DNA from: an uncultured bacterium
GTDB lineage: Bacteria; Pseudomonadota; Alphaproteobacteria; Sphingomonadales; Sphingomonadaceae
Direction of reading: 5' to 3'
NCBI GenBank assembly: GCA_942636505.2
Contig: CALOGB020000221.1
Span: forward strand, 186,001-250,000
DNA length: 64,000 bases
The notes beneath the pieces were generated by a model. The model worked only from the letters and a program-made list of their open reading frames with translations, was not told the DNA's origin and ran no database searches. Below, piece after piece: positions 31,129 to 40,003 of this stretch; the first letter of the stretch is position 1, and the number at the start of each line of letters is the position of its first letter. The translations under genes were made by a program, and so were the position numbers.

Positions 31129-32912
31129 TTGTCGCGCGGTAGGCCCATCGTCTGCGCGATCCGCTGATACTTCTCGGCGCCTTCGAGGATCGCACCGGTC
31201 TCCATCTGGCCAACGGTCGCGCGCTGGATTTCCTGCCACGGCGTCTGCGACCGCGGAAAGGCATAGCCACCCGCCTCGGTCAGCGCACGGCGGCGCTCGG
31301 CGAGTTCTTCGTCGGAGATCAGCACGTTGGCGCTGCCCTTGGCGAGATCGATGCGGACACGATCACCGGTCCGGATCAACGCAAGCCCACCCATCGCCGC
31401 CGCCTCGGGCGAGGCGTTGAGGATCGAAGGCGAGCCCGACGTCCCCGACTGCCGCCCATCGCCGATGCAGGGGAGCGCATGGACGCCCTCACGGATCAGA
31501 TACGCCGGCGGCCGCATGTTCACGACCTCGGCCGCGCCCGGATACCCGATCGGGCCCGCGCCACGCATGAACAACAACGTGTCGGTGGTGATCCCGAGCG
31601 AGGGATCGTCGATCCGGTGGTGGTAATCCTCGGGACCGTCGAACACGACCGCGGGGCCCTCAAACGCCTCGAGATCGTCCGGGTTGGACAGATACCGCTC
31701 GCGGAACTCCGGCGAGATCACACTTGTCTTCATGATCGCAGAATCGAACAGATTGCCGCGCAACACGATGAACCCGGCATCCTCAAGCAACGGCGTCGCG
31801 AACGGGCGGATAACGCGCTCGTCCTCGATCGTCGCGTTCCTGCAGTTATCGCCGATCGACTTGCCGTTCGCGGTCATCGCGTCTTCGTGGATCAGCCCCT
31901 GCTTCATCAGCTCGGCAACCACCGCGGGCACGCCGCCCGCATGGTAATAGTCCTCGCCGAGATACTCGCCCGCGGGCTGGAGGTTGACCATCAACGGTAC
32001 CTTGTGGCCGTGCGTCTGCCAGTCGTCGATCGGCAGGTCGACGCCGATGTGACGCGCGATCGCGGCGAGATGGATCGGTGCGTTGGTGGAGCCGCCGATC
32101 GCCGAATTGACGACGATCGCGTTGTGAAACGCCTCCTTGGTGAGGATGTCGGACGGCTTCAGATCTTCCGAAACCATGTCGACGATCCGCTTGCCGGTGC
32201 GATAGGCGACTTCCTGGCGATCACGATACGGCGCGGGGATCGCGGCCGAGCCGGGCAACTGCATACCGAGCGCCTCAGCGAGCGAATTCATCGTCGTCGC
32301 GGTGCCCATCGTGTTGCAGTAGCCGGTCGACGGCGCCGAAGACGCGACGAGCTTGATGAAGCCCTCGTCGTCGATCGCGCCGGTCGCGAGCAGTTCGCGC
32401 GCCTTCCACACGATCGTGCCCGACCCGGTCCGCTCGCCCTTGTGCCAGCCGTTGAGCATCGGCCCCACCGACAGCGCGATCGCGGGGATGTTGACGGTCG
32501 CCGCCGCCATCAGGCAGGCTGGCGTGGTCTTGTCGCAACCGATCGTCAGCACGACCCCGTCGAGCGGATAGCCGTAGAGCACCTCTACCAGCGCCAGGTA
32601 AGCGAGGTTGCGGTCGAGGCCGGCGGTAGGGCGCTTGCCGGTTTCCTGGATCGGATGGACCGGGAATTCGAGCGCGATGCCACCGGCTTCACGGATGCCC
32701 TCGCGCAGGCGTTCGGCGAGCACGAGATGGTGGCGATTACACGGCGACAGATCGCTGCCGGTCTGCGCGATGCCGATGATCGGCTTGCCCGAGCGCAGTT
32801 CCTCGAGGCTCAGCCCGAAGTTCAGATAGCGCTCCAGATAGAGCGCGGTCATGTCGATGTTCTCGGGGTTGTCGAACCACGCGCGGCTGCGAAGTTTTGG
32901 CATGTCGGTCAT
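31122..32912 (-). CDS. IlvD/Edd-family dehydratase, probably a pentonate/sugar-acid dehydratase
   Basis: 596 residues. The IlvD/Edd hallmarks are GCDKTTPACLMAAATVNIPAI (iron-sulfur Cys and metal-binding carbamylated Lys region), SSAPSTGYCNTMGTATTMNSLAEALGM, GGSTNAPIHLAAIARHIG and IGDGRQSGTSGSPSILNASPEA. The protein dehydrates a polyhydroxy acid; the start (MPKLRSRAWFDNPENIDMTALYLERYLNFGLSLEELRSGKPIIGIAQTGSDLSPCN) resembles L-arabinonate/D-xylonate dehydratases more than the isoleucine-valine enzyme. Neighbouring mutarotase, sugar transporter and AraD1 genes support a role in oxidative pentose catabolism. Two ATGs (32912, 32903) are possible; neither has a strong site. Confidence 0.9.
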   Translation of the reverse strand: MTDMPKLRSRAWFDNPENIDMTALYLERYLNFGLSLEELRSGKPIIGIAQTGSDLSPCNRHHLVLAERLREGIREAGGIALEFPVHPIQETGKRPTAGLDRNLAYLALVEVLYGYPLDGVVLTIGCDKTTPACLMAAATVNIPAIALSVGPMLNGWHKGERTGSGTIVWKARELLATGAIDDEGFIKLVASSAPSTGYCNTMGTATTMNSLAEALGMQLPGSAAIPAPYRDRQEVAYRTGKRIVDMVSEDLKPSDILTKEAFHNAIVVNSAIGGSTNAPIHLAAIARHIGVDLPIDDWQTHGHKVPLMVNLQPAGEYLGEDYYHAGGVPAVVAELMKQGLIHEDAMTANGKSIGDNCRNATIEDERVIRPFATPLLEDAGFIVLRGNLFDSAIMKTSVISPEFRERYLSNPDDLEAFEGPAVVFDGPEDYHHRIDDPSLGITTDTLLFMRGAGPIGYPGAAEVVNMRPPAYLIREGVHALPCIGDGRQSGTSGSPSILNASPEAAAMGGLALIRTGDRVRIDLAKGSANVLISDEELAERRRALTEAGGYAFPRSQTPWQEIQRATVGQMETGAILEGAEKYQRIAQTMGLPRDNH

Positions 32913-32936
32913 GAGGAGCTTTCTGGAGATCGAATA

Positions 32937-34082
32937 TCAGCGGGCGACGGAAAGGCGGTAGATCATCGCGTGATGATACGGCTTGCCCGGATCGACGCGT
33001 GCGGAGACGAAGTTCGGCTTGTTGGGCGCATCCGGGAATTTCTGCGGTTCGAGCGCGATGCCGTCGCCCATCCGGTACAGATGACCCTTCTTGCCGATGA
33101 ACGTGCCGTCGAGGAAATTGCCGGTATAGAACTGCACACCGGGCTCTGTCGTCAGGACTTCGAGCACGCGGCCCGAGACAGGATCCTCCAGCCGCGCGGC
33201 CAGTTCGGGCTTGGCGGTCAGACCTTTGTCGAGTGCGAAATTATGGTCGTAGCCATGACCGTAGCGGATCTGCTGGTCGCGCCCGTCGCGAATGCCCTCG
33301 CCGACGATGCGGCCTGCGCGAAAATCGAACACGGTGCCGGCGACGGGTTGCAGCGCACCGGTCGGGATCAGCTTGTCATCGACCGGCGTGATCGCCTTGG
33401 CGGGTATCGTCAGCCGGTGGCCGTACGCGCCCATTGCCGAGCCTTCGCCGCCGAGATCGAAGATCGCATGGTTGGTCATGTTGACGATCGTCGGCTTGTC
33501 GGTCTTCGCGTCATACGCGATGCCGAGGTTGCCGGCTTCGTCGAGCGTATAGGTAACGGTGACGTCCAGGTTGCCGGGATAGCCGGAATCCCCGTCCGGG
33601 CTGCGGTAGCCCAGCACGAGAGTCGCGGTCGGGCCGTTCGTCGCCGAGACGATCTTCCAGGCGACCTTGTCGAAGCCCTTGCCGCCGCCGTGCAGCGAAT
33701 TGACCTTGTCGTTGAGCGGCAACTGGTACGCCTTGCCGTCCAGCGTGAAGCGGCCGCCGGCGATGCGATTGGCGAAACGGCCGACCGTCACGCCGAAGAA
33801 ATTGGGATGATCGACGTAGGAGGCGAGATCGTCATAACCGAGCATGACGTCGGCGATCTTGCCGTTGCGGTCCGGGCCGATCAGCGATTGCAGCGTGGCG
33901 CCGTACGACAGGATGCGTGCGGATACGCCATGTGCGTTGCTGAGCGTCACGGCCTCGATCGCGGTACCGTCCTTGAGCGTACCGGCAGGCGTGCGCTTCG
34001 CCTCTGCCGCGTCGGCTGCGTGCGCCGAAAGCGCTGCCAGCAAGGTTGCCACGATGATCCCCGACTTTGTGATTGCGCGCAT
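32937..34082 (-). CDS. galM: Galactose mutarotase (aldose 1-epimerase), exported
   Basis: 381 residues. A Sec signal peptide (MRAITKSGIIVATLLAALSAHA) precedes the aldose 1-epimerase domain: ARILSYGATLQSL, GRFANRIAGGRFTLDGK, LHGGGKGFDKVAW, NMTNHAIFDL (catalytic His), GYDHNFALD and TTEPGVQFYTGNFLDG (catalytic Glu region). It interconverts alpha and beta anomers of aldoses, here in the periplasm, preparing the sugar for uptake. It is transcribed ahead of the dehydratase (about 24 bases apart) and divergently from the sugar transporter; a GntR-type operator lies between them. Confidence 0.93.
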   Translation of the reverse strand: MRAITKSGIIVATLLAALSAHAADAAEAKRTPAGTLKDGTAIEAVTLSNAHGVSARILSYGATLQSLIGPDRNGKIADVMLGYDDLASYVDHPNFFGVTVGRFANRIAGGRFTLDGKAYQLPLNDKVNSLHGGGKGFDKVAWKIVSATNGPTATLVLGYRSPDGDSGYPGNLDVTVTYTLDEAGNLGIAYDAKTDKPTIVNMTNHAIFDLGGEGSAMGAYGHRLTIPAKAITPVDDKLIPTGALQPVAGTVFDFRAGRIVGEGIRDGRDQQIRYGHGYDHNFALDKGLTAKPELAARLEDPVSGRVLEVLTTEPGVQFYTGNFLDGTFIGKKGHLYRMGDGIALEPQKFPDAPNKPNFVSARVDPGKPYHHAMIYRLSVAR

Positions 34083-34136
34083 TCCGGTTCCCCTCCTTAT
34101 TCGTCCGACGCCGTTGACGCGCCTTGTGTGGCTATA

Positions 34137-34147
34137 TAGTCGGACAA
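34137..34147. promoter_or_regulatory. FadR/GntR-type operator between galM and the sugar transporter
   Basis: TAGTCGGACAA matches the TNGTNNNACNA consensus of FadR-type GntR regulators, within the AT-rich stretch CTATATAGTCGGACAATATA. A second match, TGGTCTGACAA, lies at 35565-35575. It probably overlaps the divergent promoters. Confidence 0.55.
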
Positions 34148-34218
34148 TATATTTCTGGGCAAGCCTTGCGGGAAAAGACTGTTGCAGTCACCGACAGGGC
34201 ACGGAGGATGAAACGACT

Positions 34219-35541
34219 ATGGCGATGCCGATACAGACGCAAAAGCCCGTTGACGCTGGAGCGGTGCATGCCGCGGGAGGCGCGCCGAGCTATCGATCCG
34301 CGCTCACGTTGCTCGCCAGCCTGTTCTTCATGTGGGGCTTCATCACGGTCATCAACAACACGCTGCTGCCGCACCTGCGCAGCGTGTTCGACCTCAGCTA
34401 TACGCAGACCACGCTGATCGAGAGCGTCTGGTTCATCGCTTATTTCTTCGCCTCGATCCCGTCGGCCAAGCTGATCGAGCGGGTCGGCTATCAACGCGCA
34501 ATGGTGTTCGGGCTCGGCCTGATGGCGGTCGGCGCATTGATGATGGTGCCCGCCGCGCGGCTGCCCAGCTACGGCGTCACGCTGGTCGCGCTGTTCGTGA
34601 TCGCGAGTGGCATCACGCTGCTGCAGGTTGCGGCGAATCCCTACGTCGCCGTGGTCGGTCCGCCCGAGACCGCGTCGTCGCGGCTGAACCTGGTGCAGGC
34701 GTTCAATTCGGCGGGTGCGACACTCGCGCCGCTGTTCGGTGGGTATCTGATCCTGGGGCGTTCGACCTCCGGCACGGCCGCCGCCGGTTCGACCGCGGTG
34801 CTGACGCAGGCCGAGCGGATCGCCGATGCGCAATCGGTCGTGCTGCCTTATCTGATCGTCGCGGCCGTGCTGGTCGTGCTGGCGATCGTGATCGCGCGCT
34901 TCCCGCTGCCCGCGATGGGGTCTGCGACGCAGCGGTCGGCCAAGGCGGACCGCCAGGGCCAGTCGCTCTGGTCGCATCGCAACCTCGTGTTCGGCATCCC
35001 GGCGATCTTCATTTATCTGATAGCCGAGATCGGCGTCGCCAACCTGTTCATCAACTTCGTCAGCCAGCCGAACATCGGTAACCTGACGCACGAGCAGGCA
35101 TCGCATTACCTGTTCATCCTGTGGGGCGGGATGATGGTCGGCCGGCTGATCGGCAGCGTCGTGATGCGCACGATCCCCGCCGAACGCGTGCTGGCATTTG
35201 CGAGCATCGGCGCCTGCGTCGTGATGCTCATCGCCACCTTCACCACAGGGCACGTCGCGATGTGGGCGCTGATCTCCGTCGGGCTGTTCCACTCGATCAT
35301 GTTCCCGACGATCTTCACGCTCGGGATCAAGGGGCTTGGGCCGCTGACCGAGGAAGGGTCGGGCCTGCTCATCATGGCCATCGCGGGCGGTGCGCTGGTC
35401 ATCGTCCAGGGTTGGCTCGCCGATACCTACGGTCTCCAGAACTCGTTCCTGCTGACTGCGGCGTGCGAACTTTACGTGTTGTTCTACGCGGTGTGGGGAT
35501 CGCGGACGACCAACGCGTTGCCGGAACAAGCGGCGCGCTAA
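34219..35541 (+). CDS. Sugar MFS transporter, FucP/GluP family
   Basis: 440 residues with 12 predicted membrane helices. The first helix region, LLASLFFMWGFITVINNTLLPHLRSVFDLSYTQTTLIES, is the signature of the fucose/glucose-galactose:H+ symporter family; IPSAKLIERVGYQRAMVFGL, LQVAANPYVAVVGP and LNLVQAFNSAGATLAPL also match. The protein imports a hexose or pentose across the inner membrane. The ATG at 34219 follows GGAGGA. Its frame extends far upstream through galM, but that part is antisense. Context points to a pentose or deoxy sugar as substrate. Confidence 0.92.
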   Translation: MAMPIQTQKPVDAGAVHAAGGAPSYRSALTLLASLFFMWGFITVINNTLLPHLRSVFDLSYTQTTLIESVWFIAYFFASIPSAKLIERVGYQRAMVFGLGLMAVGALMMVPAARLPSYGVTLVALFVIASGITLLQVAANPYVAVVGPPETASSRLNLVQAFNSAGATLAPLFGGYLILGRSTSGTAAAGSTAVLTQAERIADAQSVVLPYLIVAAVLVVLAIVIARFPLPAMGSATQRSAKADRQGQSLWSHRNLVFGIPAIFIYLIAEIGVANLFINFVSQPNIGNLTHEQASHYLFILWGGMMVGRLIGSVVMRTIPAERVLAFASIGACVVMLIATFTTGHVAMWALISVGLFHSIMFPTIFTLGIKGLGPLTEEGSGLLIMAIAGGALVIVQGWLADTYGLQNSFLLTAACELYVLFYAVWGSRTTNALPEQAAR

Positions 35542-35564
35542 AGGCCAAAACCCTCGGATCCTTG

Positions 35565-35575
35565 TGGTCTGACAA
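35565..35575. promoter_or_regulatory. FadR/GntR-type operator upstream of the AraD1 gene
   Basis: TGGTCTGACAA fits TNGTNNNACNA and shares seven fixed positions plus neighbours with the site at 34137-34147. It lies about 130 bases before the AraD1 start, just after the transporter stop. Confidence 0.5.
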
Positions 35576-35703
35576 TTAGCCGGCCGGTTAGTGTCTCTTG
35601 CGTAGTTGAGTAAGGTTCAAAGTAGCACGATCGACATCGCTAGCGGCTGTAATCAGTCCGAGTAATAGGGTATGCCCTTCGCTCGTTAGCAGGAGAAGTA
35701 GAA

Positions 35704-36699
35704 GTGAGCAGTTTGCGCCTATTGCAGCATCGCGCAGCGGACGGCACGCGGTCGGTGATCGCCGCTACCGACGAGGGTGCGAGCCTCGTCCTGGGCGTGG
35801 ACAGCGTCCGCGAACTTGCAGCGCGCGCGATCGCGGCGGGCACCGATCTTGCGACGGCGGTTCGGGCTTGCGGGACCGGCGCGACGGTTGACATCGCCGC
35901 CGAACTTGCCGCCGGCCGCCTGCTGTCACCGATCGATCATGGCGATCCCGCTCATCTCATCATGACTGGCACCGGGCTGACGCATCTCGGCTCGGCGGAA
36001 GGGCGCGACAAGATGCACCGCGCTGCGGCCGCAGCCGAAACCCTGACGGATTCGATGCGCATGTTTCTCGACGGCGTTGCAGGCGGCAAGCCCGCGGCGG
36101 GCGAGACGGGTCAGCAGCCCGAATGGTTCTACAAGGGCGACGGATCGGGTCTCGTCGGGCCCGGCGGCGCACTCACCAGCCCCGCCTTCGCGCAGGACGG
36201 TGGCGAGGAGCCCGAACTCGCCGGCATCTATCTGATCGGCCCGGACGGTACGCCGTTCCGCCTTGGCCTCTGTCTCGCAAACGAGTTCAGCGATCACGTG
36301 ACCGAGCGGCATAATTACCTCTGGCTCGCGCATTCGAAGCTGCGTCAGGCGGCGCTGGGTCCCGAATTGCTGACCGGCCCAATTCCCGACCATATCGAGG
36401 GCATGAGCCGCATCCACCGCGACGGTGCGTTGCTTTGGGAAAAGCCGTTCCTCTCGGGGGAGGCGAACATGTCGCACACGATCGCTAATCTCGAGGCGCA
36501 TCACTTCAAATACGATCTGTTTCGCCGGCCGGGCGACGTTCACGTCCATTTCTTCGGGACGGCAACGTTGTCATTCAGCGAAGGCGTGACGACGCGGGAG
36601 GGCGACGTTTTCGAGATCGAGGCGGCGCCGTTCACGCTGCCGTTGCGCAACACGCTGGCCAAAGGCTCGCCGTCGCCGGTCGTCGTCCGCGCGCTGTGA
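35704..36699 (+). CDS. AraD1 (GguC) family protein, FAH fold
   Basis: 331 residues of the fumarylacetoacetate hydrolase superfamily, AraD1/GguC branch: MSSLRLLQHRAADGTRSVIAA, DPAHLIMTGTGLTHLGSAEGRDKMH, GDGSGLVGPGGALTSPAFAQDGGEEPELAGIYLIGPDG, CLANEFSDHVTERHNYLWLAHSKLR and DVHVHFFGTATLSF. Acidic residues in the central part would bind a divalent metal. Members act on 2-keto-3-deoxy sugar acids in oxidative arabinose or galactose routes. Starts with GTG at 35704, preceded by AGGAGAAG. It stands next to the transporter, mutarotase and sugar-acid dehydratase genes, with the same candidate operator. Confidence 0.9.
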   Translation: MSSLRLLQHRAADGTRSVIAATDEGASLVLGVDSVRELAARAIAAGTDLATAVRACGTGATVDIAAELAAGRLLSPIDHGDPAHLIMTGTGLTHLGSAEGRDKMHRAAAAAETLTDSMRMFLDGVAGGKPAAGETGQQPEWFYKGDGSGLVGPGGALTSPAFAQDGGEEPELAGIYLIGPDGTPFRLGLCLANEFSDHVTERHNYLWLAHSKLRQAALGPELLTGPIPDHIEGMSRIHRDGALLWEKPFLSGEANMSHTIANLEAHHFKYDLFRRPGDVHVHFFGTATLSFSEGVTTREGDVFEIEAAPFTLPLRNTLAKGSPSPVVVRAL

Positions 36700-36701
36700 T
36701 G

Positions 36702-38102
36702 TCAGCTGCGCTGAGGTAGCGTCAGGCGGACTAACAAGCCGCCGAGCACGGGGGAACGGTCGAGCGTCACCGTGCCCCCATTGAGTTCGGCGAGTTCGCG
36801 TGTGATCGACAGTCCGAAGCCGTGACCGTCGCCGCGTTCGTCGAGGCGTCGGCCGGGTAGCACCGCCTGTGTCATCGCCGTGTCGTCGAGACCTTCCCCG
36901 TCGTCGGCGATCTCCAGCGTGACCGTGCCGTCGATCGGGTCCGCAGTGATCGAGAGTGCCGAGCGGGCGTGACGCCACGCGTTGTCGAGGAGGTTGCCGA
37001 TCATCTCGTCGAGATCCTGCGGGTCGATCGCGACGGTAAGGTTGTCGGGAATCGCGATGTCGACCGTCATCGGGTGATCGGCGTGGATGCGACGCAACAC
37101 CCCGATGAGGTCGGCAACGGCGGGGGCGATCGGCGTCCGGATGCGCGCGCCGCCGGTCGCATCCGCGCGAGCGCGACCGAGGTGATGGCGGACTCGTCGA
37201 TCGATCTGGTCGACCATGTCGCGGACGTCTGCGTTGGCGGTCGCTTCGGCCAGTTTGAGCGAGAGCGCGGCGAGGGGGGTCTTGAGGCCATGTGCTAGGT
37301 TGGCCACGTGCTGGCGGGCGTGCGCTAGCCCAGCGGCGTTCTGGTCGATCAGTGCGTTGAGTTCGGTGACGAGCGGTTGCAGTTCGCCGGGCTGGTCCGC
37401 GGGGACGTGGCGTTCTGTACCGGCGCGAACGGCGGCGAGCGAGGTGCGGAGATCGCGCAGGGGGCGCAGGCCGAAGCGCAGTTGCACCAGCGTCGCCAGC
37501 GCGAGTCCGGCGCCAAGCAAGGCGAGCGAGCCGAGCAGCGGGATCATTGCCTCGCGCAACGGCTCCTCGACGATCCGGCGTGGGCCGATCGCTGTGATCG
37601 TCACCGTGCCGCGCGGTGTGGCGACATCCATGGTTCGCGAGTGCAGTCGCTCGCCGCTTCGGTCGCGCGCTTCGCCAGGGTGGATTTGACGGTCTTCGTG
37701 TCCGCCGGGGCCGGGTGGAAGTGGGCGCTCGTCATTGCGAGGTAAAGCGGGCGGCGGCGGTGGAATGGTTGAGGCTGGCTTTGAAATGGTTGGGGGCGGG
37801 GTCGTGCCGCTATCGAAGCGACCGGCGGGACCTTCGACCTGCCATGACCAGTCGGACCCGGGTTCGCCGAACTCGGGCAGGTCGATCGCGCGCATCCGGT
37901 CTAGCGAACCGTCGGGGCGGACTGCACGTGCCAGCACCGCGACCTGCGCATCGAGCCGCTCGTCGAGCCCGCGGGTGACGAAGCGTTCGAGGACGTGGCC
38001 GATCGTGATGCCGGCGAACAGCAGCGCGAGCCCGGTCGAAAGCGCGGCGATCGCGAGCATTCGACCGAAGAGGGAGCGCGGGACGATGCGGAGGTGGGTC
38101 AT
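36702..38102 (-). CDS. Sensor histidine kinase
   Basis: 466 residues. Two membrane helices (about 13-35 and 185-207) enclose a periplasmic sensor that has a Pro-rich insert (PPPTISKPASTIPPPPPALP). A HAMP-like linker, the phosphorylation box VANLAHGLKTPLAALS, and the ATP-binding boxes NLLDNAWRHA (N), DDGEGLDD (G1) and GHGFGLSI (G2) follow. It autophosphorylates on the H-box His and passes phosphate to the response regulator encoded upstream. A 104-bp palindromic element separates the two genes, so they share a strand but are not tightly coupled. Confidence 0.93.
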   Translation of the reverse strand: MTHLRIVPRSLFGRMLAIAALSTGLALLFAGITIGHVLERFVTRGLDERLDAQVAVLARAVRPDGSLDRMRAIDLPEFGEPGSDWSWQVEGPAGRFDSGTTPPPTISKPASTIPPPPPALPRNDERPLPPGPGGHEDRQIHPGEARDRSGERLHSRTMDVATPRGTVTITAIGPRRIVEEPLREAMIPLLGSLALLGAGLALATLVQLRFGLRPLRDLRTSLAAVRAGTERHVPADQPGELQPLVTELNALIDQNAAGLAHARQHVANLAHGLKTPLAALSLKLAEATANADVRDMVDQIDRRVRHHLGRARADATGGARIRTPIAPAVADLIGVLRRIHADHPMTVDIAIPDNLTVAIDPQDLDEMIGNLLDNAWRHARSALSITADPIDGTVTLEIADDGEGLDDTAMTQAVLPGRRLDERGDGHGFGLSITRELAELNGGTVTLDRSPVLGGLLVRLTLPQRS

Positions 38103-38143
38103 CGCGCCTGCTTATCCAAGCGAGACGATCCGTAATTCGAACG

Positions 38144-38247
38144 CCACCCCGGCGAAGGCCGGGGCCCAGTTGGAAAGGTCTTTATAATGATAAGCACCGC
38201 GCCGTCAGGAACGTCCCCCGACTGGGCCCCGGCCTTCGCCGGGGTGG
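38144..38247. repeat. 104-bp palindromic element, copy 2
   Basis: Arms CCACCCCGGCGAAGGCCGGG.. (from 38144) and the inverse (to 38247) around a 48-base centre. Same length and arms as the elements at 14089 and 59010. It lies between the response regulator and histidine kinase genes. Confidence 0.85.
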
Positions 38248-38280
38248 AGCTGCGGGTGCGATGGCGGGCGTACATCGTCA

Positions 38281-38946
38281 TCACGAACCGTCCGCCGTCA
38301 GGCGATACCCGCGTCCACGCACCGTCTCGATCATCTGCGCACCGATCTTGCGCCGCAACCGACCGATAATGACCTCTATCGAGTTCGAATCAACGTCCGC
38401 GTCGCCTTCGTACACCCGCTCGATCAGGTCTGCGCGTTCGATGACCACTTCCCGGCGGAGCATGAGCGCCGACAGGACGCGCCATTCGAACGCGGTGAGT
38501 TTCAGCGGCAGGCCGTTCAGCTCGAACGTGCCGAGTTGCGCGTCGAACGTCAGTGGCCCGCAGGTGACGCGCGCCGCCGCGTGACCGGCCGCACGGCGCA
38601 CCAGCGCGCGGAGGCGCATGACCACTTCCTCGACGCGGAACGGCTTCACGACATAATCGTCGGCGCCGGCCTTGAAGCCCTCGACCTTTTCCGACCAGCC
38701 GTCGCGGGCGGTGAGGATCAGCACGGGCAGGTCGCGTCCCGCCGCGCGCCAGTCGCGCAAGACCGACAGTCCGTCGCGCTTGGGCAGGCCGAGGTCGAGC
38801 ACCGCCGCGTCATAGAGTTCGGTTGCGCCCAGATGCCCGCCATCCTCGCCATTGGTCGCGACGTCGACCGCGAAATGCTCCGCGCGCAACGCCCGTGCCA
38901 GCCCGTCGGCGATCGCCGCGTCGTCCTCGACCAATAATACCCGCAT
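38281..38946 (-). CDS. OmpR/PhoB-family response regulator
   Basis: 221 residues. The receiver domain has the acidic pocket LLVEDDAAI, phospho-acceptor Asp51 in LDLGLPKRDG, the Thr in LILTARDG and Lys in DDYVVKPF. The C-terminal winged helix ends ADVDSNSIEVIIGRLRRKIGAQMIETVRGRGYRLTA. It resembles the PhoP/QseB/PmrA group. It pairs with the kinase downstream and is divergent from the OB-fold gene; a perfect palindrome in the shared promoter region is a candidate binding site for autoregulation. Confidence 0.94.
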   Translation of the reverse strand: MRVLLVEDDAAIADGLARALRAEHFAVDVATNGEDGGHLGATELYDAAVLDLGLPKRDGLSVLRDWRAAGRDLPVLILTARDGWSEKVEGFKAGADDYVVKPFRVEEVVMRLRALVRRAAGHAAARVTCGPLTFDAQLGTFELNGLPLKLTAFEWRVLSALMLRREVVIERADLIERVYEGDADVDSNSIEVIIGRLRRKIGAQMIETVRGRGYRLTADGS

Positions 38947-38980
38947 GTCCGTTTCCCTATGCCTGAGAGCCCAACGGAAA

Positions 38981-38998
38981 CTGAACGGGTTGGTTCAG
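38981..38998. promoter_or_regulatory. 18-bp palindrome in divergent promoter region
   Basis: CTGAAC-GGGTTG-GTTCAG, perfect 6-bp arms around a 6-base centre, 35 bases upstream of the response regulator start and 60 bases upstream of the OB-fold start. A candidate operator for the response regulator. Confidence 0.5.
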
Positions 38999-39058
38999 CG
39001 GGCGTCGGCAGCGGGCGCGTAGACGGTGATTCGTCAACCAATGAGAGGAACGACGCAC

Positions 39059-39724
39059 GTGACCGAACATTCCCATATCGCGCCGAACAAGCGCTTCAAT
39101 CTCCGCCGCAACCGCCTGGCACTCGCTGCGGCCGGTTTGCTGGTGATCGGTGGTGCAGCCGGTGCCGTTACTGTGGCCGCCACGCGCCCGAGCGTGACGA
39201 TGGCACCCGCTACGCCAACCGCGATCCGCTCGCTTCAGTCCGGCGGCATCGTCACGATCCGCGGCACGGTCGCGGAGACATACGGCAACAAGTTCGTGAT
39301 GGCCGACCGCACCGGTCGCGCGCTGGTCGATCTCGGTCGTGAAGGCGACGGCAGCAACCTAGTCGCGGCCGGCCAGCCTGTGACGATCCAGGGTCGTTTC
39401 GAGGATGGCTTCGTCCACGCCTCGTTCCTGGTGGCACCCGGCGGCAAGGTAACGGCGCTGGGCCCGGTCGGCGGCCCGCCGCGTGGCCCGCATGGTCCCG
39501 GTGGCCCCGGCCGCGACGGTCCGGGGCGTGATGGTCCTGATGGTCCGGGTGGTCCGGGTGGTCCTGGTGCTCCCGGCGGTCCGGGTGCTCCTCCGCCGCC
39601 GCCGGCGGGTATGGCGCCCCCGCCGCCGCCAATAACTAACGGTGCAGTCGCTCCCGCACCTGTTGCTCCTCCGGTCGGGGTGCCGACGACCGCGCCGGCC
39701 CGGCAGGGTACGCCAGCGACCTGA
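39059..39724 (+). CDS. Exported OB-fold protein with Gly-Pro-rich tail
   Basis: About 221 residues from GTG 39059 (site GAGAGGAACG); GTG 39026 and ATG 39041 are alternatives. A membrane segment (LALAAAGLLVIGGAAGAVTVAA) acts as signal or anchor. Then comes an OB-like domain of the YgiW/YdeI type, IVTIRGTVAETYGNKFVMADRTGRALVDLG...QPVTIQGRF, and a tail of Gly/Pro/Asp repeats (GPHGPGGPGRDGPGRDGPDG, then PPPPPAGMAPPPPP). The role is probably envelope stress tolerance under the divergent two-component system; the low-complexity tail is unusual for the family. Confidence 0.75.
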   Translation: MTEHSHIAPNKRFNLRRNRLALAAAGLLVIGGAAGAVTVAATRPSVTMAPATPTAIRSLQSGGIVTIRGTVAETYGNKFVMADRTGRALVDLGREGDGSNLVAAGQPVTIQGRFEDGFVHASFLVAPGGKVTALGPVGGPPRGPHGPGGPGRDGPGRDGPDGPGGPGGPGAPGGPGAPPPPPAGMAPPPPPITNGAVAPAPVAPPVGVPTTAPARQGTPAT

Positions 39725-39781
39725 TGCCGTCCGCCTGACGGTCATAACACTAGCGCGGGGCCGGTATCATGCGGCTCCGCG

Positions 39782-40003
39782 TTATCGCCGTATCGGTGCG
39801 GTCCGGAGCTGTTGGCGGCGCAGCACTGGTTCGGGCGGGCGGACCCAGTAGCGGCCGGTCACGACCAGCGGCAGCGCGAGCAGCAGGCCTGCGCCGACAT
39901 CCCAAACGCCGTCGCCGATCAGGCCTGCGCCGAGCCCGGCGACGGTCGACACGCCAAGCAGGATCGGCAGTGCGAAGATCTGGCCGTTGGTCTTGTGGGT
40001 CAT
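39782..40003 (-). CDS. Small membrane protein downstream of PepSY gene
   Basis: 73 residues with two predicted membrane helices (IFALPILLGVSTVAGLGAGLIG and VWDVGAGLLLALPLVVTG) and a basic C-terminus (RRQQLRTAPIRR). No family name is recognised, though similar small proteins often accompany PepSY genes in sphingomonads. Its ATG overlaps the stop of the PepSY gene by four bases (ATGA), so it is translated with it and probably acts with it in the inner membrane. Confidence 0.8.
   Translation of the reverse strand: MTHKTNGQIFALPILLGVSTVAGLGAGLIGDGVWDVGAGLLLALPLVVTGRYWVRPPEPVLRRQQLRTAPIRR

Noticed and set aside
31479..34139. An 886-codon open frame on the plus strand
   Set aside because: Antisense to the IlvD-type dehydratase and the mutarotase, both of which are complete.
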